64,000 bases of DNA from Beroe forskalii (Eukaryota > Ctenophora > Nuda > Beroida > Beroidae), in assembly GCA_011033025.1 (NCBI GenBank), contig WFMF01000112.1, positions 124,001-188,000 of the forward strand, read 5' to 3'. Positions 1 to 12,965 of this stretch are shown here, one piece after another. The notes beneath the pieces were generated by a model. The model was not told the DNA's origin and made no database searches. It was given only the letters and a program-made list of their open reading frames with translations. Both the position numbers and the translations under genes were made by a program. The stretch's first letter is position 1. Each line of letters starts with the position of its first letter.

Positions 1-690
1 GGAAAACGGCCAATGAAAAATTGGCCGAAATCGAGAGTTTTCTAGACAAATGGCCTCTGGCCAGTGGACCCCCTCCCCCGGGTTATTGGTGGCTCTAATT
101 TCCACAGTTTATCAATATACTAAAATATTCCTGGAATCCTTTCAAAAATCATAAAAATAGACTCAAGTAATCGGTTTCTTATGCCAAGAACTGGTTCCCA
201 ACATGTCATGACTTCATGATGATGAGATGTGATTATGTGATATTTTCTGTCACTCAAACATGGGCGTAGCCTGAAGGCTCTAAGAAGCCTCCCAGCTCCG
301 AATACACCCCTGAAATCGATTCAGCGGGTCTGAAAACGTAACTTTTGATACCCATCTTGCCATTATAGTCATAAAAATATTTTTCGAAATTTTCCCACGG
401 TCGAAAATGGGCGTGGCCTAAAGGCTCTAGGAAGCCTCCCAGCTCAAAATTAACCCCTGCAATCGATTCAGCGGGTCTGAAAACGTAACTTTTGATACCC
501 ATCTTGCCATAATAGCAATAAAATATTTTCGAAATTTTCCCACGGCCGAAAATGGGCGTGGCCCTGGAGCCCAAATGGCGTCGATACAAGAAATGTCAGC
601 AAGTAGGATTTGTTTTTTATACTTCAAAGTATCGAAAACCGTTGAGAAATGCCGTGGGCAATGAAGTGCCCACGGACTTGCCCTCAGCTA
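1..690 (-). repeat. Inverted repeat R1, left arm
   Basis: The segment reads as the near-identical reverse complement of about 60,850-61,556, from the 'ggccaattttt' end to the 'gtgggcacttcattgcccac' palindrome. Internally it holds two to three copies of a monomer of about 150 bp containing GGGCGTGGCC and a stretch around 'cgattcagcgggtctgaaaa'. The monomers happen to be open in one frame, giving repetitive ORFs that I do not regard as genes. The repeat probably continues left of the window. Confidence 0.85.
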
Positions 691-1827
691 CTACAGTATA
701 CCTAATCCGAATAATTGACAATGCTCTATCTCATAATAAGTAATAAGAGGTTCAGCACCACACAAAAACTTGATATTCACGGAATAGGAAGCATTTCAGA
801 CATGCTCATTATCGTTCGGGACATGCATACGGGGACGAAAGTTTTGCAGGGATGATTTCAGCAAAAATCCTGAACTTTGTACATCATAAATTAAAGTTGC
901 ACATGTCAAGTTCATCTTATACGATAAAACTGGGTGAAAGAGAAGAATTTTGCTATGAACTTATGTAGTTTTGGTCATGTAACGTAGGTTTGTTGTTCAT
1001 GATATTAGAAAAGTTTCAGAGGCAGTTATATTTTGTGGAATGAAGTAAATTACACCAAAACCCATGAAAAAAGGGCACGGTCAAATGCTCAATCTAAAAT
1101 AAGCGCCAGAAACAGTAATTAAATGCAAGGCTTATTAAGAGAAAGAAATTAGATCAAATCAATTTAGAATAAAAAGCCTTTTCGATGAAACATTTGCAGA
1201 TAAAAATAACTTCCAAAAACAAGTATTAGAGAAGAAAGAGGGTTTGTTCGAGGTTTTCTTTTGGGTGGGAAATGATAATCAAGAGAAAATCAGGTATAGG
1301 TATACGGGTGCATTGTAAATCATCTATACATAGTGCAGAGTGTGGATACACGGTATAATTGTACATTGTACATGCTTTACAAATACATGCCCAAGTTACC
1401 CTGCGCAAGTGTTTTGACCCGGGTTGACCGGTATTTTGTTGGTTCACCTGCAAACGAAGGAAGTAAGGACAGTCAGATTCTGATTATAATAAACCGTGAT
1501 GTCTAAGATAATCAAATTTGTAACTTATACAAAGACCTTGTATATACACTGATATACAATGTATAATACATGTATATTGTATAGTGTATACACGAGCAAA
1601 ACGCGCAGCTTCAAATGCTGCAGCTTAGAAAATTTACAAAGTGCAAGTATATACAGCAAGTAATAAGTATTTACAGCAATGATGGATAATACATGAAACA
1701 GCGACAATACCTTTGGTACTTTGTTAGAAACCGAAAATTCCAGCATAATTAGTTAGCGTCGTGTGTATATAATTATAATCAAGTTTTTTTTCTCATTACC
1801 TTACAAGACAAAATAACATGGGACAAT

Positions 1828-2275
1828 AATTCCGGGGATTGAAATTTTGGGGGTTCGAAAATATGGGTTTTTTTTTCAAAAATCTCCAAATTTCGTACCC
1901 CAAATTAAATCAGGTGATTTTCGCCTTTTTTCAAATTCGAAAAAAATAAGGTAACTTTTGGGAATAAATGAGAACTTCAGAAAGGCCAATATTACTGAGG
2001 TGATCGAAGTAGTAGAATTTCCAGTACAAGATCCCTTTTATCGAGTCGAGTGTAGGAGGTTTTATTAGGAATTACTGCATTTAAGATATTTTTAACTCTT
2101 CTGCACTGATATACTTATAGAAATTTGTCTGGGAATTCTATATTTTATGCACTGTTAGTCAAATCACAAACCCGCAATTAACTAATTTGGGGGAAATAAT
2201 TTTGGGGATCGAAATTTTGGGGGAACAAAAATATGGGGATTTTTTCGTAAAATCCCCAAATTTTGTACCTTTAAA
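1828..2275 (+). repeat. Pair of short direct repeats (G-run/T-run unit)
   Basis: Two diverged copies of one unit of about 80 bp lie at 1,828-1,905 and 2,188-2,272. Both read ggggatngaaattttggggg, then aaaatatggg, a T-run, and a partner able to pair as gggga/tcccc. The rest of 700-3,500 is AT-rich with no supported gene. Confidence 0.55.
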
Positions 2276-3503
2276 ATATGTCTCGTAAGGTATGAATATT
2301 AACAAATAATTGATGGTAGAATGAATACCAGTGTATGCTAGCAGTCCACTGACCGCTCTTCGGCAGTGGAATATGGTGCCAGCCAAGGACTTTAACAATA
2401 AGGTCAGACATTATGCTATATGCATTTTCAATTTATTATGATACAAAGAGTGGTATAAATCAAGTTTTACGATTTATGAATACCTTATTGGCCCTTATCT
2501 TTAACCGGCCCTTAAGGACAAAAACGACTTTGAGATTTTTGTCTACAGGCCAGTTGATTTTGGCCAGATGAAACTTCTATTACTTGGCTTATCTACTGTT
2601 AAATTCATTTGTCCGTCATTATATAACACAGATAATGACCTAAATCATGATATTGGAGCAGGATTTGAGTTTTTGATGTAACTGCTTGAAAACTTTTTGT
2701 CCAAGATGCCGGACTTTAACTTCTCTTGATCTTTACCCATGGTATGTACATTCTTACTTTTACCTTTACTTTTAGTTTTCCTTTTACTTTCTTGATTACA
2801 GTGACAAACTCTCGATATATGGTTCGCATCCGGGTCAATATATAATTTATATGGGTACTTTGAAGTATGCGAGACATCCGGATATAATATACTTTTCCCT
2901 CTCGATACATCCGGGATATATCCCTGGGAGAAGCTCTTCCTTCACTTACCATCATACATACAGCTAGATGACTGTTCGTTACACCTCTTATAATACTATA
3001 ACAAGAGCTAATGACAACATGGAGAGGTGCCGTATATCAGCTAAATTGTGTTTAAAAAGATGAAATATGGAGCTCAGTAACTTACAGAGATACTAAGACT
3101 TCGATGGGAAATATTCCTCCTATTGACACATTCCGCTGTAGTAATGTAGTACTGATATCTGTACACATACGTACATACGTACAGGTAATTACAGGAACTG
3201 TAGGACTTGATTGACGTAATATATCTCGGTGAGTGTTAGAACTCAGAATACTCAGAAGCGAGTGTTTAGCAGTGTTTAGTTGACACGTACAGTGCATTTA
3301 CATCATGTTCAGGCAGTATATAAAGATGAGAAGATCAACATATACACAGACATAGGCGTATAGGTGCACAGCGCGTGATAAGATGTCCACAACATCTCAA
3401 TGCGTGCGTCGTGTTGTCTGGCTGACACAGACTTAACACGAAACACACAGACAGACAGATGGACAGTACCCGCACACAGTGTCATATACAGAACAATGCC
3501 CAG

Positions 3504-4041
<538 letters not shown>

Positions 4042-5456
4042 TAACAGTTCGCACATTGACAGATATGCGTAACATTGCACTATAACACAGATATAATAAA
4101 CACACGCTCCCACGTCCCACACGCACTCACAATATGAGTACACGCCAACATCATCTTCAGTAGCACTTTGGCAAATTAATAACGATTGTGTTAGGGGAGG
4201 AAGTTTTGTTCAAAGGAAACCTTTCATAGCAAGCCTTTCCATCTTATTCTGTTGGTACAATAATAATAATCTAACCAAGTTATTAAATTCTTTGAAATGT
4301 TACAAAGGACCACGTACAATAGGAATTCTTGGAATTCCAATCTTATTAATATAAGCAGATTAGCTACTAACAATGGGCTAGCGTAAAGGGCAATAGAATT
4401 TTAGAAAAGGGGTCGAGGGGAAAGGGGCCAAAGAGGGCCAAGATAAAGAGCCATCTAGAACATTTCAAGAGGCAAGGGTAAAAGGCCATAGACTTAATTA
4501 GTTTTGATTTATACATCAAAAAGATACAAAACTTTATTATGGGCGAAATGGCCGTTTTTTGTTTTCACTTTTTCAAAACCAATTGTTTATAGATAACATG
4601 GCTATAGAACATAATGATAATAATATATAATGTAAATGGCTATATGTCAAACAAAAGTCTTTTCAAATAAAAACGTTTACAACTTACTCTACTATGAGCC
4701 TTACACGCCCTTATTGTGTTGCAAATGTAAGATAGTAGAAATTTAATAATTTTGAATATAGAATTTAACTGTAGTACATAATAATATGATTTAAATATTA
4801 CGCAGACTTATTTTATGTTCAGAAAAGAGGACTTAATTCCGAGAAAAGTACTAGATTTAGATCATGAGTAGACGGTAGTAGTGAGAGTTGATTGATCTAT
4901 TACACCACATCGATATGATATACATATGATCATCATGTACTTCACTCCTACAATAGTGTCTGTATGTTCCGAGTCAGTTAAGACTTAGGATGTGATTCAC
5001 GGCAAGACACAAGGGAACTTCGATATACCATGAAATCATTAGTTACAATCCACAATATCAGTTTTACGTTCTTCATTTTGCGTACAACTAGTTATGAAAT
5101 AATTACAGCATTTTCAGTTTCTGTATTTTGAGTCACTGTGCATATCATTTTGTTGATTACCTTTCAGAAGTAATTTCCTCATTTCAAAACCATAGAATAC
5201 TGGATAGACCAGCTCATAGTTCATACACAACACAAACCATGTAGCTAAAGGATCTCATATGATTATCAAAGCAGAGCCTAATAACGGTGCATTACTTCTG
5301 TGATACAGTGCTACTCGTCTATCAATTTCTAGCTAGAAAGTGAAGGTGTCCCCCTTCCTTTCGGGCACGTGTCAGCATTATATTGGGCCGAGCAACAGAA
5401 CGACCAGGTCTACCAAACGACGGGTTACGAACAATACACACGAAGGCCGTACTATC
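4042..5456. other. No gene seen
   Basis: AT-rich sequence without convincing exons. A purine-rich stretch at 4,390-4,500 contains several 'aaggggcca'-like words. Nothing else stands out. Confidence 0.6.
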
Positions 5457-5632
5457 TCGACTTTTAGAAGCGCAGCGTATTGCGCCGCGCTTGGGCACTT
5501 TTTGCGGCGCATGACAGCGCGTAAATATATATATGCGTTCCTATATTTTCCATGGAAACTAAAATTGCGCGCTGTCACGCGCCTCAAAAAAGTCCTAATC
5601 ACACTTTGATACGCCGCGCCTCAAAAGGTCGA
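5457..5632. mobile_element. Short GC-rich TIR element (MITE-like)
   Basis: The ends form an inverted repeat of about 25 bp: 'tcgacttttagaagcgcagc' at the left against the complement of 'gccgcgcctcaaaaggtcga' at the right. The interior is rich in GCGC words, unlike its AT-rich surroundings. A second copy of the left half lies at 11,092-11,870, where another element interrupts it. No ORF of note. Confidence 0.6.
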
Positions 5633-6109
5633 AACAACAAGGTAAGGTTTAAATCAATCTTGAGGGATATTCAAATGATATGTGATCGAGCGATGACAAA
5701 CATTCATTACCTTTACTGAGGGGTAAAGTTTCATGTACGAATATCTTGTCAAGCCGCTGTAGCTCTATGTCACCCAGCCGACCTGGAAACAGGAGTCGTG
5801 TTATTATCTCGTATATCTAGCAGTACGGTACCGTTTTGAGCTGAAATATCGCTGTTGGAAATTGCATGATTGGGAAGATATTTTGCAAGAAGGCTTAGCC
5901 TTATTGAATTTTGGGCTTGAAGTTCCGTAAATGTCATGGTCATCACATCAACTATCTAATGAAGCCACTCTATAAATATAACGCCTATTAAGAACACTAG
6001 TCGGTTCCCGTCCTACGGACGGCGAATGATGGCAGCCGCATGAGCTAACGGGCACATGTCCCTTTGACAGTGATTTGACCGTGCAAGTTTGGAGGGGAAA
6101 TTAGAATCG

Positions 6110-6690
6110 TTAATTTCTGCGAAAAAAAGGTTCCCACGCCCCCAACGGTAACCCAATATTGCCGAAAATATTCTCAAAACCTTTACTCATCATAAGCAAC
6201 TCCATAGCGAAGGAATTTTGAAAAAATTCGAAAATCTATTTTTTTGCGAAAAAAAAGGTGGCCTCCCACGCCCCTTAGGGTGACCCAATAATTCGGACAA
6301 AATTCTCAAAACTTTTATTCATCATAAGCAACTTGATGGTGAATGAAATTTGAAAAAATTCGAGTTTTAATTTTTTAGAAAAAAAGCGTGGCCTCCCACG
6401 CTCCTTAGAGTGACCCAATAATTCGAGCAAAATTCTCAAAATTTTTATTCATCATAAGCAACTCAATGGCGAAGGAATTTTGAAAAAATTCGAAAGTTTA
6501 ATTTTTGCGAAAAAAGGGCGTGGCCCCCCACGCCCCTCAGGGTGACCCAATAATTCGGACAAAATTCTCAAAATTTTTATTCATCATAAGCAACACGATA
6601 GCGAAGGAGTTTTGAAAAAATTCTAAAGTTTAATTTTTGCGAAAAAAAGGGCGTGGCCACCCATGCCCCTCAGGGTGGCCGACAAAATTT
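6110..6690 (+). repeat. Satellite, about 130-bp period, 4-5 copies
   Basis: The word 'gcgaaaaaaagggcgtggcc' and variants recur near 6,121, 6,245, 6,378, 6,507 and 6,638. Each is followed by 'cacgcccctcagggtgaccc', 'aattcggacaaaattctcaa' and 'attcatcataagcaac'. The unit contains the same GGGCGTGGCC core seen in the R1 repeat and in the two large palindromic elements. Confidence 0.9.
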
Positions 6691-7020
6691 CTCATTATTT
6701 TTCTGATTTATTATAAAGTTTTTGCAACACGATTAAATAATAATTTCATTGCCTACTTGAAATTGCTAACGCCTGCCACATATATATATATATATATATT
6801 AACAACACGCATTATATATAGTAAGATAATAGCCACCTAGCACTGTTTAAAAGCCAGGTGGAAAACAGACGGTTTAACGTCATGAAAATACCACCTTGTG
6901 CTATGATAATGACGTCATCTCAAGGGAACACCATCTTTCCCAAATACTAATATATCTCGGAGACAGATCAAATAACATCATTTCATTGCATCATGTATTA
7001 TAGAACTATTAACCGAAGTA

Positions 7021-7154
7021 GAGGTAAGTAACATGATTTATGTTGCGAGCGCCAGCGAGCGACATATATATGCATTATTGTACGAGGCGAAGCCGAGTTC
7101 AATAATGATGTGTTTTGTACGAGGCGAAGCCGGAGTTCAAAAGCCATGTTACCT
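7021..7154. repeat. Multi-arm foldback ('cloverleaf') element A
   Basis: An outer stem pairs gaggtaagtaacatg (7,021-7,035) with catgttacctc (7,144-7,154). Inside lie three consecutive hairpin arms: TATGT...ACATA (7,039-7,066), CATTATTG...CAATAATG (7,073-7,107) and TTTTG...CAAAA (7,113-7,142). The second and third arms carry the almost identical tip TACGAGGCGAAGCCGAGTT. No coding potential. Confidence 0.75.
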
Positions 7155-7312
7155 CTCTAGGGAGGTTAATGGATATGTGAACCACTCATAAAACGTAGTT
7201 AAAACATGGAAAATAATGGTCTTTCGATAGGAGCTGCAGACTTCCGGAAGCAAGAGCCATTGGTAATCTTATTCACAGGGCTGATTACATTTAGTTTTTA
7301 AAGTATCGAATA

Positions 7313-8069
7313 CCTTAGTGGTAGAAATTAAGAAGTGTACTATTTAAGGTAGTAAGCAATTTTACTGTCTTAAATAGTACTCCCTTAAATTCTACAAATC
7401 TTATACCTTAATTTGACACCAAATTTTGAAAATTTTTGTTAAAGTGGACGGTACATCTATATTCTATACATATCTTTTTCTTTCACTACAATATTAAGGC
7501 ATTATTTTCTCTCAATACAGGTTCAGAATTTTTCAGCGAAAGCATCCGTGCAGACAAAATCAAATTTGGTATGATAAACAATTATCAATGGATAAAAATT
7601 ATAGGCATTTCTTCGGCTTTTACGTCTTCCCCTGCACATCTTCCATATCTTCCACCTCAAGCCCAATAAAACCATCTTCGATATCTTCGATGTTTTCATC
7701 AGGAAACAAGGCCTTCAAAATTTCAGCAGAATCATCGACAATCTTTCATCAAACGGAGGCAGTCAAACATTGCAAAAGAACATGGTGTTGACTCTAGGAT
7801 GCTCATTATTGATTTGCTAATCTGTTTCTCTAGAACGCCTAGCTTTTACTTTTGTCTATATTTCATAGATCCCAAATAAATTGAATTCAGTGAAAAAAAA
7901 TCTGCCCTCTTCTTGTTTTCACATCGGTATTTTTTGTTAAAATTGGTGAAACGACGTGAAATTTAGTCCTAGAATTGCCTGATTTTGTAGAAATTTTACT
8001 GCCTTAATTAGTACACTTCTTAATTAGTACGTCCTTAATAAATACACATCTTAATTTCTACCACTAAGG
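7313..8069. mobile_element. TA-flanked TIR element (Tc1/mariner-type)
   Basis: The terminal inverted repeat CCTTAGTGGTAGAAATTAAG starts at 7,313 and its complement ends at 8,069. TA lies on both sides, the target duplication typical of the Tc1/mariner/pogo superfamily. The subterminal regions repeat 'ttaattagtac' words. On the minus strand at about 7,620-7,745 an acidic open frame (residues LFPDENIEDIEDGF) ends at a stop. It could be the tail of a transposase, but no DDE motif is visible, so the element is probably non-autonomous. Confidence 0.75.
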
Positions 8070-8216
8070 TACTCAAATATGCAGTACAGAATTTACAGGC
8101 CGAATGAAAATGAATTACACCGGATTATAGTTAGATGTTTAGATAATTCGTTCATCTTCATGTGTTGAACCGGTAACTTAATGAAGCGATACCCTTTTCC
8201 TTTTCACCTGAACATC

Positions 8217-8862
8217 AGGCTAATTCCATCAGAATTAGCCTGGGCTTCACATATAAGGGAGCTTGGTCGGTACTTTGAATTCGCTACTTATACGCATGAT
8301 AATGACCGCTATAAGAGTCTACCGCTAATTTGTTTGGCAGAAAGTTTTAACATTCTAATTGTGGTTCATGATTCATCTCGATTCTCGAGTACAGAGTCAT
8401 ATCAAACCGTGATACCGGAAATAAATTGTAAGCCCGGATGAACAGTATGTGTTTCAATCGCCGTTTGCTATCATGTGGATTTCGTTAAGACTGATTTAGA
8501 GCACCTAATTTTGACTCCTCTGACTTTGAGAAGCTCTAATTGCTGTTGCGACGAATGTGATTACTTGATTATGCAGCCAAGATTAAGATTGTTCAATTGA
8601 TAAAATTTACTCTTAATGTCGTTGGGGTTATTCGGTCGATCTGGACTAATAACCCGTCTCAGGGACTCAATATAAAGGGTTATTAACCTGGTTCAGGTTA
8701 GTAACCCTTCAATACCATGTACATGATAGCAAAATAAGGGCTTGGGAGCCATATAATATATTAGTATTCGACAGCATTGAGATGCATATTGATGCATATT
8801 AGACGAGGCGAAGCCGAGTTTCATATGCACAATATGCATTGAAATGATGGCCAATACTAATA
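8217..8862. repeat. Hairpins and nested foldback, element B
   Basis: At 8,217-8,250 there is a perfect hairpin with stem aggctaattc/gaattagcct and loop catca. At 8,755-8,862 a nested palindrome pairs ttagtatt (from 8,761) with aatactaa (from 8,853), then gatgcatatt with aatatgcat. It is tipped by GACGAGGCGAAGCCGAGTT, the tip also found in element A. No gene is supported between 8,070 and 9,345. Confidence 0.6.
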
Positions 8863-9345
8863 TTAGTAGGTGAGCAGAAAGATAGTAGTGCATAAGCATG
8901 CATAATATGCATGGGAAAAGTTAGCGAACCTACTAATATATAATAAATTTATCGAGATGCCCAATCGAGATGGCCATCCAATAGCCCAGCTACAGATGCA
9001 AAACATGGTACGTTTGTTGTATATATGTACATTGTACAAACTGTACATGGCACATACAGTATAAGATGGGACTACGCCTTGATTAATACTATTCTAAGGA
9101 AATGGTCCAGGTCTTGACTCATGATATAATCACACTCATTTATAGATTTAGGAATCATGCCGAATGATCACAATTGAACCGCAGCCTCATTACTATTTCC
9201 CATGAATCTTTCCTAGCCCTAGATCACCATGATATCACGATTTAATATGGCCAGCTAAGACCTATATCCATCAAAGCTTTATGAGCTCTGTGATGAAGTT
9301 AATGGGATTATAAAATAAGTACTATAATGACAGTATTCTTCTCAC

Positions 9346-12300
9346 CACTGAGGTCTCCAAACAGGAGCTTCTGGGAAGGTGAGGTGGTGGCACACCTGCC
9401 CTTTTCCTTGTCATTAGGGTTCCATATTGCCTTATCGTCGTACCCCTCCGGGTAGAACAATCCTCCGATCTCAAAACTGAAATTATACCTTTTACCAGCC
9501 ATTAATTTTACGATAAAGTTACAGCTAATTTCAGGAATGAACAGCAAGTTTAGTGATAGATAAGATATTTAATATTCATCTTTACTGCACGACAAGTTCT
9601 TATGATGATAAACAGTGCCATGTTTGAGAATTCACTTTTGAGATATAAATTCGCCTATCTGTGGAGTCGATTATGTGCACAATGCGCTGTGATACGGCCT
9701 CTTTATAGGCAATATACCGCTCATGAATATTGAATGCTCAATAAAGCAAAAAAATCGGTGAGGAACCACAAACAATATAGGGCCCACATATTCACCCCTT
9801 GAAGCTCCTGATACTACTAATCGCCAGTGGAGATAAATGATATTGATCAAAGGAAGTTCAAAGTTTATGTCGAGTGACGAAACCACCAATTTCAAATGAG
9901 TCTATCAGAAAATAATGCCCATGATTCATGTTTATCATATCTTTATAAATTATCATGAAAATTCCCCACATACTCAGCAGAATAATGTACCAGATCGCGT
10001 TTTCTACCCCCATACTCGTATAATATTTTAGATTTATAATATGGACTATGGAGTACAGAACAAAGTTAGTATAATTCATAATTGATGTACACAATAATAT
10101 GATGATTCAAACATATTCTCATATTGTCTTTTGTGGTGCCGACAAATATAATTTTCTGGTTAGAACTAAAATATAAAAGGATGCCGTAACCTATGAATAC
10201 AATGACGCTATAATATGAGATTTATTTCATCAAAATTTCAACTTTAAATGTGGACTGTAGGCCGTGGTAAGTGCCCCAGTAAAGCCGGCGGTTTGTTTCT
10301 TGACAATCGGCATTTTTCTTTTACCCCACAAATAATCAAAATTATGTAACGAATTCAAATGCATTCCTTATGGGAAGATTAAAAGAGGTAAGTTAGGTAA
10401 AGGTATAACTGACGAATTATCCGAATAGAACAGTAATTGAGGTATGTTGAACCGTAGAAATCTTGGCGAATGCAACGGCGAGAATCATAAAATATTTAAA
10501 GTACGTGCATTTCGTCATAAGGTCTCCTACCTCTCAGCTGATTCCCTGTTAATGATGTACCACTTGATGGTTTTCTCCTGACAAAACTTCTTGCTCAGCA
10601 CTTGGACTTTTATATACGTATCCTCTGAAAGAGAGGGGCATTAGGTTAGGGATTATTGATGAGATATCGTATATTATATCAGCGAAGCAGAGACACGCCA
10701 AACCGGACAGACTCTGGCTTTTGGGCGAACCTTTCAGGACATTACACAGATTAAGTGATTGAATTACCCAATTACTTTGATAGGTGTGCGTGATTACGCT
10801 CGACCCACGGGAGGGCGTTTTAAATACAGATCTCTCAAAGTCTCAAGGACAACGAATGTAATTGGTAATTATCCAATAAACCACACTCTCTCAGTCTCTC
10901 ACTCACCCGTGAGGTGGTTTTTCCGTTGCTCGAAGTCGAACTGTAGCATCCGGACGTTGCCGGAGTCGAATATGGCTTGGAGGTTGTCGGAGGAGGTTTT
11001 GTAGGGCTTGATGTTGAGGGTAGTCTCCCGCCGCTCGTTGCTCGACGTTGTGTACACGATAGTTACGCTGTACGGGGAATGGTGGTTGTCTCTCGACCTT
11101 TTCTAGGGGGGGGGGCCAACCCCCATAAACCCCCATAAACCCCCAAAAATTTAACCCCCATTTGCCTTTTTCGATATCCACTTGGGGGTTTATGGGGGTT
11201 TAATTTTCCAGAAAAAGGTCGAAAATCTTCAATGAAAATTGGTACTATTTCAAAATAGGGCCGAAAATCGTCAACAAAAATGGTACCATTTCAGAAAAGG
11301 CTTGAAAATCGCCAACAAAAAATGGTACCATTTCAAAAAGGTCTAAGATTGTCAACAAAAATGGTACCATTTCAAAAATGGCCGAAAATGGTACCATTTT
11401 AGGAAAGGTTCGAAAATGCGCAACAGAAAATGGTACCATTTCAAAAAAGGCTTGAAAATCGCTGAAAAAAATGGTACCATTTCAGAAAAGGGCCGAAATT
11501 CATCAATAAAAAAATGGTACCATTTCAAAAAAAGCAAAAATCGTCAACAAAAAATGGTACCATTCCGTAAAATGCCAAAATTGTGAACAAAATCAGTCAT
11601 AAAACAGCAAAATTTAACTAAATTAAGCCCCCATAAACCCCCAAAAATTAAACCCCCATTTGCCATTTTTCGATATCCACCGGGGGTTTATGGGGGTTGG
11701 CCCCCCCCCTTTCTAGCGCGGCGTACTGCGCAGCGCGCATGGGTATTTATTGTGGCGCATAACAGGGCGCAAATAAATGTATTTCATATCATTATATCAT
11801 TGTGTTTTGCATAGAAAGTTCAAAACGCTGGCAAACGTTGCAAATAAGGGCCATTGCACGGCGTAATATGCCACTCTTGATTTAACGTCAAGACACCATA
11901 GTAAGAAAAATAAATAATTGTACTTTTTAATTGCATTTTTATTTTGATTCAAACATTTTCTGTAATTCTGTAGTTTTTGTTTTTTTATCTAAATAGTTAT
12001 ATCAAGGACAGGAATAAAATTCTTTATGGCTACTGAATTTATTGACACGGTGGACAATTCATGTATTTTCTTGTACGATGTTGTAAAACAGTGATTAGAG
12101 ATAATAAATTGCAAACAAATAACGGGCTCGGTACCGGGTGCAAAAGAAATATAATAATTCCGGTCTGTCTAACAATTCACACAATCGATATTTAATATTT
12201 TAATCAGTTCAATTACCTCTTTCCGAGCACGGACTTGGGTCCGAAGAAAGTGGGGCTGTTTTCCTCCTTCGGAAGGGTGTGATTAGCCTTCGGCCCTTCG

Positions 12301-12494
12301 TACGCCCTGAGGTTTGGAATCATGAAATCACAGCTGCCTTCAAATTTCACATTATAGGACTCGAGGTCGGTGGATGCGTCGTCAGCCACAAAATACCATG
12401 CGTACACCGACCTCGTAACCGGAGGCAGTTTCGCAAATTGTGATATATTATTCAGTATTAGATCAAATATCAATATCAATACAAAAGGTATCAT
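9346..12494 (-). CDS. Secreted Cu-only-SOD-repeat-like protein, metal ligands lost (4 exons, 3' end not found)
   Basis: Exons on the minus strand: 12,217-12,494, 10,907-11,091, 10,531-10,624 and 9,346-9,476. All join in phase (residues split R, E, S) with GT donors and AG acceptors. The ATG at 12,494 opens a hydrophobic leader (MIPFVLILIFDLIL), so the product should enter the secretory pathway. The second half has the order of strands and loops of Cu-only superoxide dismutase repeat proteins: an LQFDFEQ strand, WYIINRE where the family has WHIHE-P, AIWNPND where it has GGHFNP, then CATTSP and FGDLSG. The copper-binding histidines are therefore absent, and enzymatic activity is unlikely. The family assignment is my inference from motif order. 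The exon completing the domain after GDLSG was not found to the left. The acceptor of the second exon is weak and sits next to an inserted element. Confidence 0.6.
11092..11870. mobile_element. Second copy of the GC-rich MITE, interrupted by a poly-G element
   Basis: The start 'ctcgaccttttctag' (11,092-11,106) and the continuation 'gcgcggcgtactgcgcagcg' (from 11,716) match the contiguous copy at 5,457 onward. The sequence between them is therefore a later insertion. The right end is diverged and not sharply defined. Confidence 0.55.
11107..11709. mobile_element. Poly-G TIR element with internal minisatellite
   Basis: The left end is a G-run followed by ccaacccccataaaccccc. The right end is its complement, ending in a C-run. 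TTTCTAG flanks both sides (11,100-11,106 and 11,710-11,716), a probable 7-bp target duplication. Each end is itself a hairpin (aaccccca...tgggggtt) around 'cgatatccac'. The interior (about 11,230-11,575) is about eight copies of a 43-bp unit centred on the palindrome AAATGGTACCATTT. No transposase. Confidence 0.7.
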
Positions 12495-12965
12495 CACTTA
12501 ATAAATGAGTTGGTTTAAACCTATTAAGTGACTGTGTATTGTGTACATCGTAAAGTTACACTGTATACACAGAAGTAGTAAATGGCGTGCACAAAGCAGC
12601 TTGTACGTTTACAACAGTATCAGGTATAGCAAGTTTTAATTTACTAAAGTGATTTCTGTGTTCTCTAGAGTTTTGAGCTACTCAATAACCAGCACTACTG
12701 TGCAGACAATTGAGTACAAATAGCTAAGTAGAACACTCGAGCTCGAATATTTAGCTATAAATACATTACAAAGTTACTTTTCTATAAATATAATATCACA
12801 AACTGCAAAGCTACATTACGATACAATTCGTAATGTTATAAACTTATAAGAATGTTAGATTGTGTATAGTAGTCTAAATGAACTACTGTATATCTTACTT
12901 TTACTTTCGATTACTTACGTTGTAATCGGCTACTGGTAATATTCAGTATTGCGTGGTTTGCTGTA
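12495..12965. other. No gene seen; possible upstream region of the SOD-like gene
   Basis: AT-rich spacer between the two SOD-like coding segments. I could not recognise a promoter motif with confidence. Confidence 0.5.

Noticed and set aside
11245..11537. Repetitive MVPF-type ORFs
   Set aside because: They arise from the 43-bp AAATGGTACCATTT minisatellite in the poly-G element.
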